Origin: an uncultured Bacteroides sp. | Lineage (GTDB): Bacteria > Bacteroidota > Bacteroidia > Bacteroidales > Bacteroidaceae | Direction: 5' to 3' | Length of the DNA: 47,281 nt | NCBI GenBank assembly: GCA_900755095.1 | Contig: CAAEFE010000101.1 | Coordinates: 1 to 47,281, forward strand | In this document: positions 32,799 to 41,498 of the stretch, piece after piece | Layout: each line of letters begins with the position of its first letter | How positions within the stretch are numbered: position 1 is the stretch's first letter | The notes under the pieces: generated by a model | What the model was told of the DNA's origin: nothing | The model's database searches: none | What the model saw: only the letters and a program-made list of their open reading frames with translations | Program-made: the position numbers and the translations under genes

Positions 32799-34835
32799 TT
32801 AATATTCCAATAATTTCCGTGCAGCTTCGTATATCTTAGCTTCGTCCGGCAAAATTTCTTTTTCCAGTATCGGATTGAAACCGACGGGAGTAAACGTAGA
32901 ACCGACACGCTGCACCGGTCCGTCGAGATAACGGAACATTTCCTCACCAATCATTGCTGCAAGCTCCGCACCGAAACCGGAGAATACTTTATCTTCATGT
33001 ACAACCAATGCTTTGCTGGTCTTCTTAACCGATTCAAATATTGCCTCTTTATCCAGCGGAATCAGAGAACGAATATCGATCACTTCTACTTTCCAACCAC
33101 CCTCTTTCTCCAATCGTTCGGCAGCATGCAGACAGAAATGGGTCGTATTTCCGTATGTGATAATACTCAAATCCGTACCCTCACGGCGGATACGTGCTTT
33201 TCCGAAAGGTACTTCAAAGTCTTCCGGCACCACAGTGGCGGCTTCTACCGAATTATACAATGCTTTCGGTTCAAGAAACAAAGTAAATCCCTTAGAGCGC
33301 ATACTAGTACGTAACAATCCGGCTGCATCATCGGCAAAAGAAGGGCAGACAATTCGTGCTCCCGGCAATGTAGTCAAAGCTCCTTCTATATTTTGAGAGT
33401 GATACAGCCCTCCACCGATATAACCTCCGGAAGCCAACCGCAGCGTTATATTCGGGGCAAACTTACCATTGCTGCGCCAATACTCATGCGTACATTCTAC
33501 ATATTGTTCTACGGCAGGCCAGAAGTAATCAGCAAACTCCGCTCCCTCTATCACGACATGGATTTTAGGATCAAAGCGGCTCATTCCATTGGCAGTGCCT
33601 ACAATATAATCTTCGGCAATCGGCGCACTGAACACACGGGCTTCGCCGAATTCCTGCTGCATCCCTTTGGTGACATTAAACACACCGCCTTTCTCTCTGT
33701 TTGCTACGTCCTGTCCCCAGATAAACGTATCGGGATTGTAGCGGAACTCGGCTTTCAATGTTTCGTTAATGGCATTTACCAGGAAGGTCTTTTCCCCCTC
33801 TGCTTCATGAGTACCTGCTTTGTACTTTTGCGGTTGATAAGGTTCGGGCATCACAAAATCGTAGATACTCTTAGGATCAGGATCGGGAGCAGCCAACGCT
33901 TTTCGGTTGGCAGCCGACAGTTCTTTCTTTGCGTTAGCTTCGATCTGTTGCAACTCTTCCTCCGTCAAGCGTTTATAACGCAACAGCATCCGGCGGAATT
34001 TCATCAGCGGATCGGCATCTTTTACGTATTCCAGTTCGTTCTCATCCCGGTACAGGGTATGTTTATCCGAGTTGGAATGGGAACCGATACGAACACAGTT
34101 GGCCTGCACAATCACCGGGTTACGGGTTTCCCTTGCATATTCGTGAGCTTCGGTCATGGCATTCATCGAGTCGAACACATCTTTTCCATTGCAATAGATG
34201 ATCTTCAGGTTCTTGAAACCGGAGAAGTTTTCCGCAACTTTGCGGTTGGCTGTCTGTTCCGATTTAGGGACAGAGATACCATATCCGTTGTCCTGTATCA
34301 CAAAAATGACAGGAAGACGTTCAAGGCTGGCGCCATTGATAGCCTCATATACAAATCCTTCGGAAGTGGCAGATTCTCCGTGAGAAGTGATGGCGACTCC
34401 TTTATGTCCATAATATACCATTGCCCGTGCCACACCTGCCGCATGAAGGTCGTGTGTACCCGTTGCAGAAGAAATGTTTTCGATGTGCCATTCCGGTTTG
34501 GCGAAATGGTTCGACATGTGACGTCCGCCGCTACCCGGGTCTGTCGCTTTCGAGATACCATTCAGGATGATTTCTTCCGGAGTCATTCCGGCAGAAAGTA
34601 CAGTCAGCATATCGCGGTAGTAAGGAAACAGAAAGTCTTCGCCCAAAGTGAATACCTGACCGATGGCAAGCTGAATACCATCATGCCCCGCGTAAGGAGC
34701 ATGATAAGACCAACCCAAAGATTGCAGCAGGTATGACGGTGCTTTTTCATCCAAAGCACGCCCCAATGTCATCAGATGATACCACTTTTTCAGGGTTTCT
34801 ACATCTGTTGTTTTTATATCATATTTCTTTTTCAT
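32799..34835 (-). CDS. 2-oxoacid dehydrogenase E1 component, fused alpha and beta
   Basis: This 678-aa thiamine diphosphate enzyme carries both E1 halves in one chain. The alpha part (1-about 330) has SHGESATSEGFVYEAING and QDNGYGISVP as the ThDP/Mg site. The beta part (about 350-678) has GQDVANREKGGVFNVTKGMQ, IEGAEFADYFWPAVEQ and the C-terminal VHEDKVFSGFGAELA. It decarboxylates a 2-oxoacid and passes the acyl group to the lipoyl domain of E2. Branched-chain 2-oxoacids are the likeliest substrate, but pyruvate or acetoin is not excluded. ATG 34835 is chosen over a TTG at 34865 because homologous sequence starts with MKKKYDI. It follows E2 by 37 nt. Confidence 0.9.
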   Translation of the reverse strand: MKKKYDIKTTDVETLKKWYHLMTLGRALDEKAPSYLLQSLGWSYHAPYAGHDGIQLAIGQVFTLGEDFLFPYYRDMLTVLSAGMTPEEIILNGISKATDPGSGGRHMSNHFAKPEWHIENISSATGTHDLHAAGVARAMVYYGHKGVAITSHGESATSEGFVYEAINGASLERLPVIFVIQDNGYGISVPKSEQTANRKVAENFSGFKNLKIIYCNGKDVFDSMNAMTEAHEYARETRNPVIVQANCVRIGSHSNSDKHTLYRDENELEYVKDADPLMKFRRMLLRYKRLTEEELQQIEANAKKELSAANRKALAAPDPDPKSIYDFVMPEPYQPQKYKAGTHEAEGEKTFLVNAINETLKAEFRYNPDTFIWGQDVANREKGGVFNVTKGMQQEFGEARVFSAPIAEDYIVGTANGMSRFDPKIHVVIEGAEFADYFWPAVEQYVECTHEYWRSNGKFAPNITLRLASGGYIGGGLYHSQNIEGALTTLPGARIVCPSFADDAAGLLRTSMRSKGFTLFLEPKALYNSVEAATVVPEDFEVPFGKARIRREGTDLSIITYGNTTHFCLHAAERLEKEGGWKVEVIDIRSLIPLDKEAIFESVKKTSKALVVHEDKVFSGFGAELAAMIGEEMFRYLDGPVQRVGSTFTPVGFNPILEKEILPDEAKIYEAARKLLEY

Positions 34836-34872
34836 AGTGAATGAAGTTCTTAATGAGTGAAACAATCAGTTA

Positions 34873-36309
34873 TCAGCCTTGCCAGTTTTCGAGGTAGTCG
34901 GCTATAAAGTGGAGGAAGTTACCTCCCAACATTCCGTCTACTACCCGATGGTCGTAAGACAAAGACAGATACATTTTATGGCGGATGGCAATCGTATCAC
35001 CTTCCGGTGTTTCTATCACAGCAGGTTTCTTCTCAATATACCCTACTCCCAAAATAGCAACCTGCGGCTGATTAATAATCGGTGTACCGAACAGGCTCTT
35101 GAACGTTCCGAAATTGGTAATGGTAAATGTACCGCCATCAATATCTTCCGGCATTAATTTATTATCCCTTGCTTTCAGGGCTAAAGAGTCAATGGCAACT
35201 GCCAGACCATTCAGATTCAAACGATCGGCGTCATGCACCACAGGCACAATCAGATTTCCATCATTCAGAGAGACGGCAATACCTACATTGATATGTTTCT
35301 TAAAGAGGATATTATATCCGTCTACTGACACATTCACTTGAGGATAGGCTGCCAATGCTTTCGCTACGGCCTCGGTTATCACAGGCATATAAGTCAACTT
35401 CACTCCTTCGCGACGGAAGAAAGCATCTTTGTTCTTTTCACGCCAACGCACCAGTTTGGTGACGTCTACTTCTACCACATTGGTTACATGAGGAGATACT
35501 TTCTTAGACATAACCATGTGATCGGCAATAATCCGGCGGACACGATCCATCTCTTTCACTTCAACTCCAGGCATGGCAACAGGAGCAGACGATTTGGATG
35601 AAGTAGCAGCCGACTGTGCAGCAGGGACAGATGCAGCCGGAGACGTTTTCGGAGTTATCGGTTCGGGAGCAACAGCCACCGATGGTTTGCTTGCAGCCGG
35701 AGCAGCAACGGCAGAGGCTGGCTTCTGTTCAGCCATATCTCCTCTTTTCTTCTTTTCAATATAGTCTTTTATATCTTTCTTACTCAATCGCCCTTCATAA
35801 CCCGTACCTTGTATAGCATCCAACTCTTCTTTCGGAATCTTAGCCTCCCGCGCCAACTGAATCACAACAGGAGAATACCAACGTTCTTCCTCAACAGCAA
35901 CGGGTTTGGATGTATCAACGGGGTTTGATGCAGTATTCACTGATTGGTTCTTAGCAGTGTCCGTTGATGATTGTGATGTTCCGGAAACATCAGCGGCAAC
36001 CTGACTGGCATCAGCTCCTTCGTTTGTGGCACCTTCGCTTGCCGGCTCCGTACCGGATGATTCTTCGCCATCCAAATCAATAATGGCGACAACTGTTCCT
36101 ACAGCTACCGTGTCACCTTCCTTATATAAAATCTCCACCACTTTTCCCGCTACAGGAGAAGGGATTTCTGCACTTACTTTAGCCGTATTCACTTCAAAAA
36201 GCACATCGTCTTCCTGAATCATGTCACCCACCTTTACAGACCAAGAGACAATAGTCCCTTCGGTTATACTCTCGCCCAACTTAGGCATTTTTATTTCGAA
36301 TTTTGACAT
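34873..36309 (-). CDS. Dihydrolipoamide acyltransferase, E2 component
   Basis: This is a 478-aa cytoplasmic core enzyme. Domain order: lipoyl domain (1-about 76, lipoyl Lys44 in NTAKVSAE), Ala/Ser/Thr linker (about 85-135), peripheral subunit-binding domain (about 143-186, YSPVVIQLAREAKIP ... GYEGRLSKKDI), Ala/Pro/Ser linker (about 195-245) and catalytic domain ending SYDHRVVDG, with catalytic His454 and Asp458. It takes the acyl group from E1 and transfers it to CoA. A lipoate ligase gene lies directly upstream, which can load Lys44. Confidence 0.94.
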   Translation of the reverse strand: MSKFEIKMPKLGESITEGTIVSWSVKVGDMIQEDDVLFEVNTAKVSAEIPSPVAGKVVEILYKEGDTVAVGTVVAIIDLDGEESSGTEPASEGATNEGADASQVAADVSGTSQSSTDTAKNQSVNTASNPVDTSKPVAVEEERWYSPVVIQLAREAKIPKEELDAIQGTGYEGRLSKKDIKDYIEKKKRGDMAEQKPASAVAAPAASKPSVAVAPEPITPKTSPAASVPAAQSAATSSKSSAPVAMPGVEVKEMDRVRRIIADHMVMSKKVSPHVTNVVEVDVTKLVRWREKNKDAFFRREGVKLTYMPVITEAVAKALAAYPQVNVSVDGYNILFKKHINVGIAVSLNDGNLIVPVVHDADRLNLNGLAVAIDSLALKARDNKLMPEDIDGGTFTITNFGTFKSLFGTPIINQPQVAILGVGYIEKKPAVIETPEGDTIAIRHKMYLSLSYDHRVVDGMLGGNFLHFIADYLENWQG

Positions 36310-36417
36310 AGACAGTAAATTTATTATTCAACCTTAGATATATTACAACAATGGGCTGAAATAGAAAGTTTTAAGTTAAGTAAATTTTAACCGGATGCCA
36401 ATCGGCACAGCCAAGCA

Positions 36418-37140
36418 TCAACGGCTATATATCCACTCTTTCTGAATATATTTCTCTTCCCGGAGCTGATTGACAGCTTCTATCTCCTCCCTGGTGAAAG
36501 CACTGACGGATTGCGACTTACTGAAATACTGAAAAGCCTTTTCTTTAAAATCAGTGACAGTCCCCGCCGACAAATGCCTGCGAATATTAGTAACCTCACT
36601 CCGAACGGAAGGAACAGCGTATACAGACGATAACGTTTCATCATCGACCATCGGTTCCGGATTCAATGCTTGATGCAACGCTGTAAGGTCCGTATCATAC
36701 AATAGCGTGCAATGATACAATACCCGATCCTTGTACAGGCATTGCGCACTTCCTGATATTTTCAATCCATTCAGATAAATCCCCAATCGTTCGCCTCCTG
36801 TTGCCATCAGTCCCATAGAGTTCAGGAAATCCAACGTCCGCTGCAAATACGTGACAAACTCTGGCAAGCGGGGAGTCGTTTCTATAAAAGTCAGATTAAC
36901 ATTGCCCAAATCATGGTACACTGCTCCCCCACCGGAAAAACGACGGGCAATATGTACCTGCTCCCGTTCCGCCCATTCCTGATCGACTTCCGACCGTAAC
37001 CGCTGATGCTTCCCTATTACCACAGAAGGAGTGTCCTGCCAAAGCATGAAAATGTCTTCATTTCCCTGCTTCAACAGATATTCTTCTGCAGCCAAGTGAA
37101 AGTAAATTTCAGTAAACGGACTATAGATACATCGAATCAT
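36418..37140 (-). CDS. Lipoate-protein ligase (LplA family)
   Basis: This 240-aa enzyme of the BPL/LPL fold has RRFSGGGAVYHDLGNVNLTF (lipoate/adenylate binding) and NGLKISGSAQC with the catalytic Lys. It attaches scavenged lipoate to the E2 lipoyl lysine. It is about 100 residues shorter than E. coli LplA and appears to lack most of the C-terminal accessory domain, so it may be a single-domain ligase or need a partner. It sits between lpd and E2 in the same operon, so modifier and acceptor are co-expressed. An octanoyl/lipoyl transferase role is the alternative. Confidence 0.88.
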   Translation of the reverse strand: MIRCIYSPFTEIYFHLAAEEYLLKQGNEDIFMLWQDTPSVVIGKHQRLRSEVDQEWAEREQVHIARRFSGGGAVYHDLGNVNLTFIETTPRLPEFVTYLQRTLDFLNSMGLMATGGERLGIYLNGLKISGSAQCLYKDRVLYHCTLLYDTDLTALHQALNPEPMVDDETLSSVYAVPSVRSEVTNIRRHLSAGTVTDFKEKAFQYFSKSQSVSAFTREEIEAVNQLREEKYIQKEWIYSR

Positions 37141-37159
37141 AGGTCAGACAGAATAAGAG

Positions 37160-38503
37160 TTAAAACATAATCTCGTGATAAATCTCTCCGACCGTAGGAT
37201 GCGGGAATACAGTCTTCTGAAATTCTTCCACCGTATAGCCTCTCTGAATAGCAATACCTGCGATCACTATGAGTTCCGACGCCGGATTTCCCAATATGTG
37301 GCAACCGATGATCTTCCCTTCTTCATCCTGAATCAACTTACAAAGGCCGTTTCCCTGTTCATTCTCGGCTACGAACCGGCCGGAATAAGCCATCGGTAAT
37401 TTGGATACACGGTAAGAAAGTCCTGATTTTATCAATTCTTCTTCTGTCTTTCCCACTCCTGCCACTTCGGGATTGGTATAAACAACTCCCGGAACACAAT
37501 CGTAATTTATCCGGTCTTCCACTCCCAAGATATGATTAATAGCGACTTCCGCTTCACGAATAGCGGTATGTGCCAATAAAGAATAACCTGTAATATCCCC
37601 ACAAGCATATACGCGGGGATGCGAAGTCAACAGATGTTCATCCACTTTGACCCCGTTCCGATGCAATTCTATATTCAGCTTGTCCAGTCCCACTCTGGAT
37701 AAATTTGCCTTACGGCCTACACTAAGCAAGATTTTCTCCGCTTCAATAGTGGAAACTTTTCCTTCTTTTTCTATCACGACTCCATGAGCGTTCACTTCCA
37801 CTACTTTCGTATTCAAATAGAAAGTGACTCCCCGTTTGGCATATTCGGCGCGAAGCATACCGCTCGTTTCCTTATCCATCGCTCCCAAAATCTCCGGCAT
37901 CATTTCTACCACATGCACCTTTACTCCCATACTGTTGAAGAAAGAAGCAAATTCCATCCCGATCACTCCACCGCCAATAATAACAAGCGTCTTGGGAAGT
38001 TCTTTTATCTCCAACGCCTCCTTGGAAGTCCAATAACTGACTCCCGACAATCCCGGTATGGGAGGAATCACTGTATCGGAACCGGTACATACCAGCAAGT
38101 ATTTCACGGAATAGGTTTCTCCATCACAGGTGATGCGGATCATCCCCTCGTTCTCTCCTTCTATAAAAGCTTCTTTCTCCACGATCGTCACTCCGTAAGA
38201 ATTCACAGTCATCTTCACGCCACCCGTCAACATTTTCACTGTTTTGTCTTTGCGGTTCATAATCTTGGATAAATCGAACGAAGGAGATTCGGCAGAAACG
38301 CCATATTTGGAAGCACTCTTGATGCTATCCAGTATTTTAGCAGAATATAACAAAGTTTTAGTAGGAATACACCCCTCATTGAGACACACTCCACCCATTG
38401 CCTTTTTCTCAAAAAGAACGGCTTTTAATCCGTTGGCCCCTGCCCGTTCGGCAGCTGTGTACCCGGCAGGACCACCACCAATAATAGCTATATCAAAGTT
38501 CAT
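37160..38503 (-). CDS. lpdA: Dihydrolipoyl dehydrogenase (E3)
   Basis: This 447-aa FAD/NAD disulfide oxidoreductase has an N-terminal IIGGGPAGYTAAERA FAD motif, the redox pair Cys40/Cys45 in GGVCLNEGCIPTK, a central NAD motif (IIGGGVIGMEFASFF) and the active-site His435/Glu440 pair in FPHPTVGE. It re-oxidises E2-bound dihydrolipoamide using NAD. It is the first gene of the operon lpdA - lipoate ligase - E2 - E1 - flavodoxin. Its start codon lies in the stem of a perfect hairpin in the leader. Confidence 0.96.
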   Translation of the reverse strand: MNFDIAIIGGGPAGYTAAERAGANGLKAVLFEKKAMGGVCLNEGCIPTKTLLYSAKILDSIKSASKYGVSAESPSFDLSKIMNRKDKTVKMLTGGVKMTVNSYGVTIVEKEAFIEGENEGMIRITCDGETYSVKYLLVCTGSDTVIPPIPGLSGVSYWTSKEALEIKELPKTLVIIGGGVIGMEFASFFNSMGVKVHVVEMMPEILGAMDKETSGMLRAEYAKRGVTFYLNTKVVEVNAHGVVIEKEGKVSTIEAEKILLSVGRKANLSRVGLDKLNIELHRNGVKVDEHLLTSHPRVYACGDITGYSLLAHTAIREAEVAINHILGVEDRINYDCVPGVVYTNPEVAGVGKTEEELIKSGLSYRVSKLPMAYSGRFVAENEQGNGLCKLIQDEEGKIIGCHILGNPASELIVIAGIAIQRGYTVEEFQKTVFPHPTVGEIYHEIMF

Positions 38504-38535
38504 AATCGTATCTTTTTTAGTAATAATACGATTAT
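38502..38535 (-). promoter_or_regulatory. Hairpin enclosing the lpdA start codon
   Basis: ATAATCGTAT and its exact reverse complement (38502-38511 with 38526-38535) flank a 14-nt loop that contains the only purine-rich stretch, AAAAAAG. In the leftward mRNA the 3' arm runs into the ATG at 38503. Such a stem can hide the ribosome-loading region. I see no ligand-binding domain upstream. Confidence 0.5.
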
Positions 38536-38579
38536 AACAAATGAGAGAAGAGATAAGTTGTTGGGAAAAGAAATACCTG

Positions 38580-39473
38580 TTACTTAATTGTCAGCTTTTT
38601 AAGTTCCTCTAACGAGCCATTGAACACGTTCAGGTCTACGTCTTCTTTGATGCCGGGAACACTTCCCACATCAGTATGTTGCCAAAAGTCCCATTTCCCC
38701 TGATACTTTACAGAGTCAACATAATAATGGGCAATCCAGTAAGGGTATGTATTGAAGATAGAATCGTCCAGATAACGGGTTTTAAATTTATAAGAAGTAT
38801 AAAGAATAGGTTTCACTCCATAATGAGATTCCACCCGGTCCAGCCAGCGTTTAATGCCTTGCTGCAATTCCTTTTTTTCCTTCCGCCCGGTCACTTCCAC
38901 ATCAAGTACGGGAGGTAAATCACCCGTGTCCAGTTTCACCGTACGAATAAAGAAGTCCGCCTGTTTCAAAGCATCCGTACCAGGAATATAAAAATGATAA
39001 GCACCACGGATAAATCCATGGTTACGGGCATTGGCGAAGTTCGCCTCAAAGGTAGTATCGTTATGGTCTCCTCCTTCTGTAGCTTTCATAAAAACGAAAT
39101 GCAAAGGAGTAGCCGTCTCTTTATTCTGCAACAGTCTTTTCCAATCAATCTTTCCCTGATAATGAGAAATGTCAATACCATGAATATCATATCCGTCAGG
39201 GATACAAACTCCGTATTCCTTTAAACCATGACAAGGTTTCCATCGATAAGCATAAGGACGGATAAAGAAATAGTAGAATACAACGGAAAAACAACCGATA
39301 ATCACCACTGCCAAAATGTTACGAATCCAGACAGGCATCACAGTTCGATGCTTCATCTGTTCCTTTTTTGAGGTACGGGAAGTTTTGGAAGAAGAGGTCG
39401 TTCCCTTTTTCTTGGTAGTGGAAACAGTTCTTTTCTTCTGTACGGCAGACATCGGGTTGTTGCGTTGCGGCAT
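38580..39473 (-). CDS. Membrane-anchored GH25 lysozyme (muramidase)
   Basis: This 297-aa protein begins with a Lys/Ser/Thr-rich cytoplasmic tail (1-47), one membrane helix (about 50-70) and a periplasmic GH25 domain (about 95-290). Catalytic residues are visible: Asp101 in GIDISHYQG and Asp191-Val-Glu193 in PVLDVEV. The WDFWQHTDVGSVPGI and DVDLNVFNG blocks complete the family. It cleaves the MurNAc-GlcNAc bond of peptidoglycan and is probably a cell-wall remodelling enzyme, not a phage lysin, because it has a membrane anchor and no phage genes are nearby. Confidence 0.92.
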   Translation of the reverse strand: MPQRNNPMSAVQKKRTVSTTKKKGTTSSSKTSRTSKKEQMKHRTVMPVWIRNILAVVIIGCFSVVFYYFFIRPYAYRWKPCHGLKEYGVCIPDGYDIHGIDISHYQGKIDWKRLLQNKETATPLHFVFMKATEGGDHNDTTFEANFANARNHGFIRGAYHFYIPGTDALKQADFFIRTVKLDTGDLPPVLDVEVTGRKEKKELQQGIKRWLDRVESHYGVKPILYTSYKFKTRYLDDSIFNTYPYWIAHYYVDSVKYQGKWDFWQHTDVGSVPGIKEDVDLNVFNGSLEELKKLTIK

Positions 39474-39503
39474 TTACTTTAAACGATCAATGTTTTTAGA
39501 GAT

Positions 39504-39578
39504 AGGCACGGATTACGCGAATTAACACGGTTTTTTAGTTATTTCTTATAAACCGTGTATTCCGTGTAGTCCGTGCCT
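39504..39578. repeat. Intergenic inverted repeat, copy 2 of family with 10900-10968
   Basis: AGGCACGGA (39504-39512) pairs with 39570-39578, and ACACGGTT (39525-39532) pairs with AACCGTGT (39551-39558), with an imperfect middle. The right arm TCCGTGTAGTCCGTGCCT matches the right arm at 10951-10969 apart from one base. It lies between the PPi-dependent phosphofructokinase gene and the GH25 gene. Confidence 0.75.
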
Positions 39579-39645
39579 GAAAGAATCTTTCATTGCAGCT
39601 GTTATTGCAACTGTTACATCAACAACTGCTCTGAAGGAAGTGTAT

Positions 39646-41292
39646 TTATTTAGCTTGTTCCAGCTGCAAAGTCTTAGTTGCCTGGTCGCAAACTTCTGTA
39701 GGACCGAAGTACTGGATTGGACCCGGATATACATAATCCGTTTCGATAGCCCAACGATCACGTTGCGCAGCAAATGCCTTGAAAGGAGCACCATCCAATT
39801 TCACCAATGCTTTCTGGATAACCGGTTTCATTTCACCGTGGCGACGTTCCATATTCATCATCATAGTGATAGGCACACCACCAGCAATCCATTCGGCAGC
39901 AGGAGCTGTTGTGTTACGTACAGAAGACATATAACCAGTCTTACCGTTAGCAATCAACATAGAAGCTGTGTAACCCAAAGAGTAGCAATAGTCAGCGTCA
40001 AAGTTTGATGGAGCAGCACAACGTCCTTCATAACCGAAGAAGTGGTGTTGAGCAGCAAATTTACCAACATACTTGCCTGCTTCTTTCCATGAAGCCAATT
40101 TGGTAGCTACCATTTCAGACAACAGCTTTTCTGTTTCGATCAGTGATACCTGAACGTTTCCGTGCGGGTCACGATCCAAAGTCAGCTGGCGGGCAACGCC
40201 TTCCGGCAGACTTGCATAGATAGCAGAGTTTTCCGGAGAAAGTTTGCGGATGATATAATCACGTTGGTGAGATTTCTTGATCTGACCGAATTCTTCAGCA
40301 TTAGCAGCCAGGAAGTCGTTCAATTCAGCAATCAGGCGTTTCATGGCAGGAATAAATTCTACCAATCCTTCTGGAATCAATACAGTACCGAAGTTGTTTC
40401 CCTGTGCAGCACGGTCAGCTACCACTTTAGCGATGTAAGTCACTACATCGTCCAAAGACATATCTTTAGCTTCTACTTCTTCAGAAACGATACACACGTT
40501 AGGCTGTACCTGCAAAGCACATTCCAGTGCGATGTGAGAAGCCGAACGACCCATCAATTTGATGAAGTGCCAGTATTTACGTGCAGAGTTACAGTCACGT
40601 TGGATGTTACCGATTACTTCTGCATAAGTCTTACATGCTGTATCGAAACCGAAAGAAGTTTCAATCATATCGTTCTTCAAGTCACCGTCGATTGTTTTCG
40701 GGCAACCGATTACCTGTACACCGTAGTTCTTAGCTGCATAGTATTCAGCCAATACACAAGCATTTGTGTTAGAGTCGTCACCACCGATGATAACCAATGC
40801 TTTGATGCCAAGTTCTTTGATGATTTCATATCCCTTTTCGAACTGGCTTTCTGCTTCCAGCTTCGTACGTCCGGAACCGATGATATCGAAACCACCTGTG
40901 TTACGGTATTCGTCGATAATATCAGCAGTCAGTTCCATATAGTTGTGATCTACCAGACCACCAGGACCCAGGATAAAACCATATAATTTGTTTTCCGGGT
41001 TCAATTTCTTGATACCGTCGAACAAACCGGAGATTACATTGTGTCCGCCCGGAGCCTGACCACCGGAAAGAATTACACCTACGTTCATAGCGGGAAGAGC
41101 AACAGCTTCACCAGCTTCGAATGTAATCAACGGCATTCCATACGTGTTCGGGAATAATGCTTTGATAGCTTCCTGATCGGCTACAGATTGAGTAGCAGCA
41201 CCTGCTACAGCCTTAACAGCTCCTGATGCCAATGCTTTCGGAAGTTTGGGCTGGTAAGCAGCCCTTGCGATTTGCAATGCACTTTTAGTCAT
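39646..41292 (-). CDS. pfp: Diphosphate-dependent 6-phosphofructokinase
   Basis: This 548-aa long-form PPi-dependent phosphofructokinase reversibly phosphorylates fructose 6-phosphate using pyrophosphate, a normal glycolytic enzyme in Bacteroides. [14 protein letters not shown] near the N-terminus, [16 protein letters not shown] (the Asp in GGDD is the mark of PPi over ATP use) and [18 protein letters not shown] are diagnostic. ATG 41292 ([14 protein letters not shown]) is chosen because the upstream in-frame extension (to 41364) is Lys/Arg-rich and unlike the family. The gene is isolated, with a terminator of the RND operon upstream. Confidence 0.94.
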   Translation of the reverse strand: MTKSALQIARAAYQPKLPKALASGAVKAVAGAATQSVADQEAIKALFPNTYGMPLITFEAGEAVALPAMNVGVILSGGQAPGGHNVISGLFDGIKKLNPENKLYGFILGPGGLVDHNYMELTADIIDEYRNTGGFDIIGSGRTKLEAESQFEKGYEIIKELGIKALVIIGGDDSNTNACVLAEYYAAKNYGVQVIGCPKTIDGDLKNDMIETSFGFDTACKTYAEVIGNIQRDCNSARKYWHFIKLMGRSASHIALECALQVQPNVCIVSEEVEAKDMSLDDVVTYIAKVVADRAAQGNNFGTVLIPEGLVEFIPAMKRLIAELNDFLAANAEEFGQIKKSHQRDYIIRKLSPENSAIYASLPEGVARQLTLDRDPHGNVQVSLIETEKLLSEMVATKLASWKEAGKYVGKFAAQHHFFGYEGRCAAPSNFDADYCYSLGYTASMLIANGKTGYMSSVRNTTAPAAEWIAGGVPITMMMNMERRHGEMKPVIQKALVKLDGAPFKAFAAQRDRWAIETDYVYPGPIQYFGPTEVCDQATKTLQLEQAK

Positions 41293-41431
41293 TTTCTTTA
41301 ATTTTTTATTTAAAGGTGTTAGTAAGTTTCTTGTCAAACTTGAAAAGCGTTGCAAATTTCGCACTTTTTTCCGAATTATGAAAATTCTTCTGTTGTTGTT
41401 TTTAAGACAAAAGGAAGAAGAAAGAAAAATT

Positions 41432-41462
41432 AAGGCTACCTCCCGGTGCGGGAGATAGCCTT
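41432..41462 (-). terminator. Terminator of the RND efflux operon
   Basis: AAGGCTA and CTCCC (41432-41444) pair with GGGAG and TAGCCTT (41450-41462) around a 5-nt loop, with one C/A mismatch. Read leftward, it is followed by TTAATTTTTCTTTC. It separates the efflux operon from pfp. Confidence 0.85.
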
Positions 41463-41498
41463 TACGTTTTCTTCAATGAGTGAATCGATATGATAATT

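Noticed and set aside
33393..34736. Long plus-strand open frame (447 codons) opposite the E1 gene
   Set aside because: It lies wholly antisense to a well-conserved enzyme, shows no domain and has shadow-like Cys/Phe/His-rich composition; it is a by-product of the E1 codon usage.
38580..39473. Phage lysin or prophage remnant
   Set aside because: The GH25 protein has a membrane anchor and basic cytoplasmic tail, and no integrase, holin or structural phage gene is nearby.
40162..40986. Plus-strand open frame (274 codons) opposite pfp
   Set aside because: Same reason: antisense to the conserved phosphofructokinase, with no recognisable sequence.
41293..41364. N-terminal 24-residue extension of phosphofructokinase
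   Set aside because: The basic extension is unlike the family and an ATG at 41292 gives the usual start.
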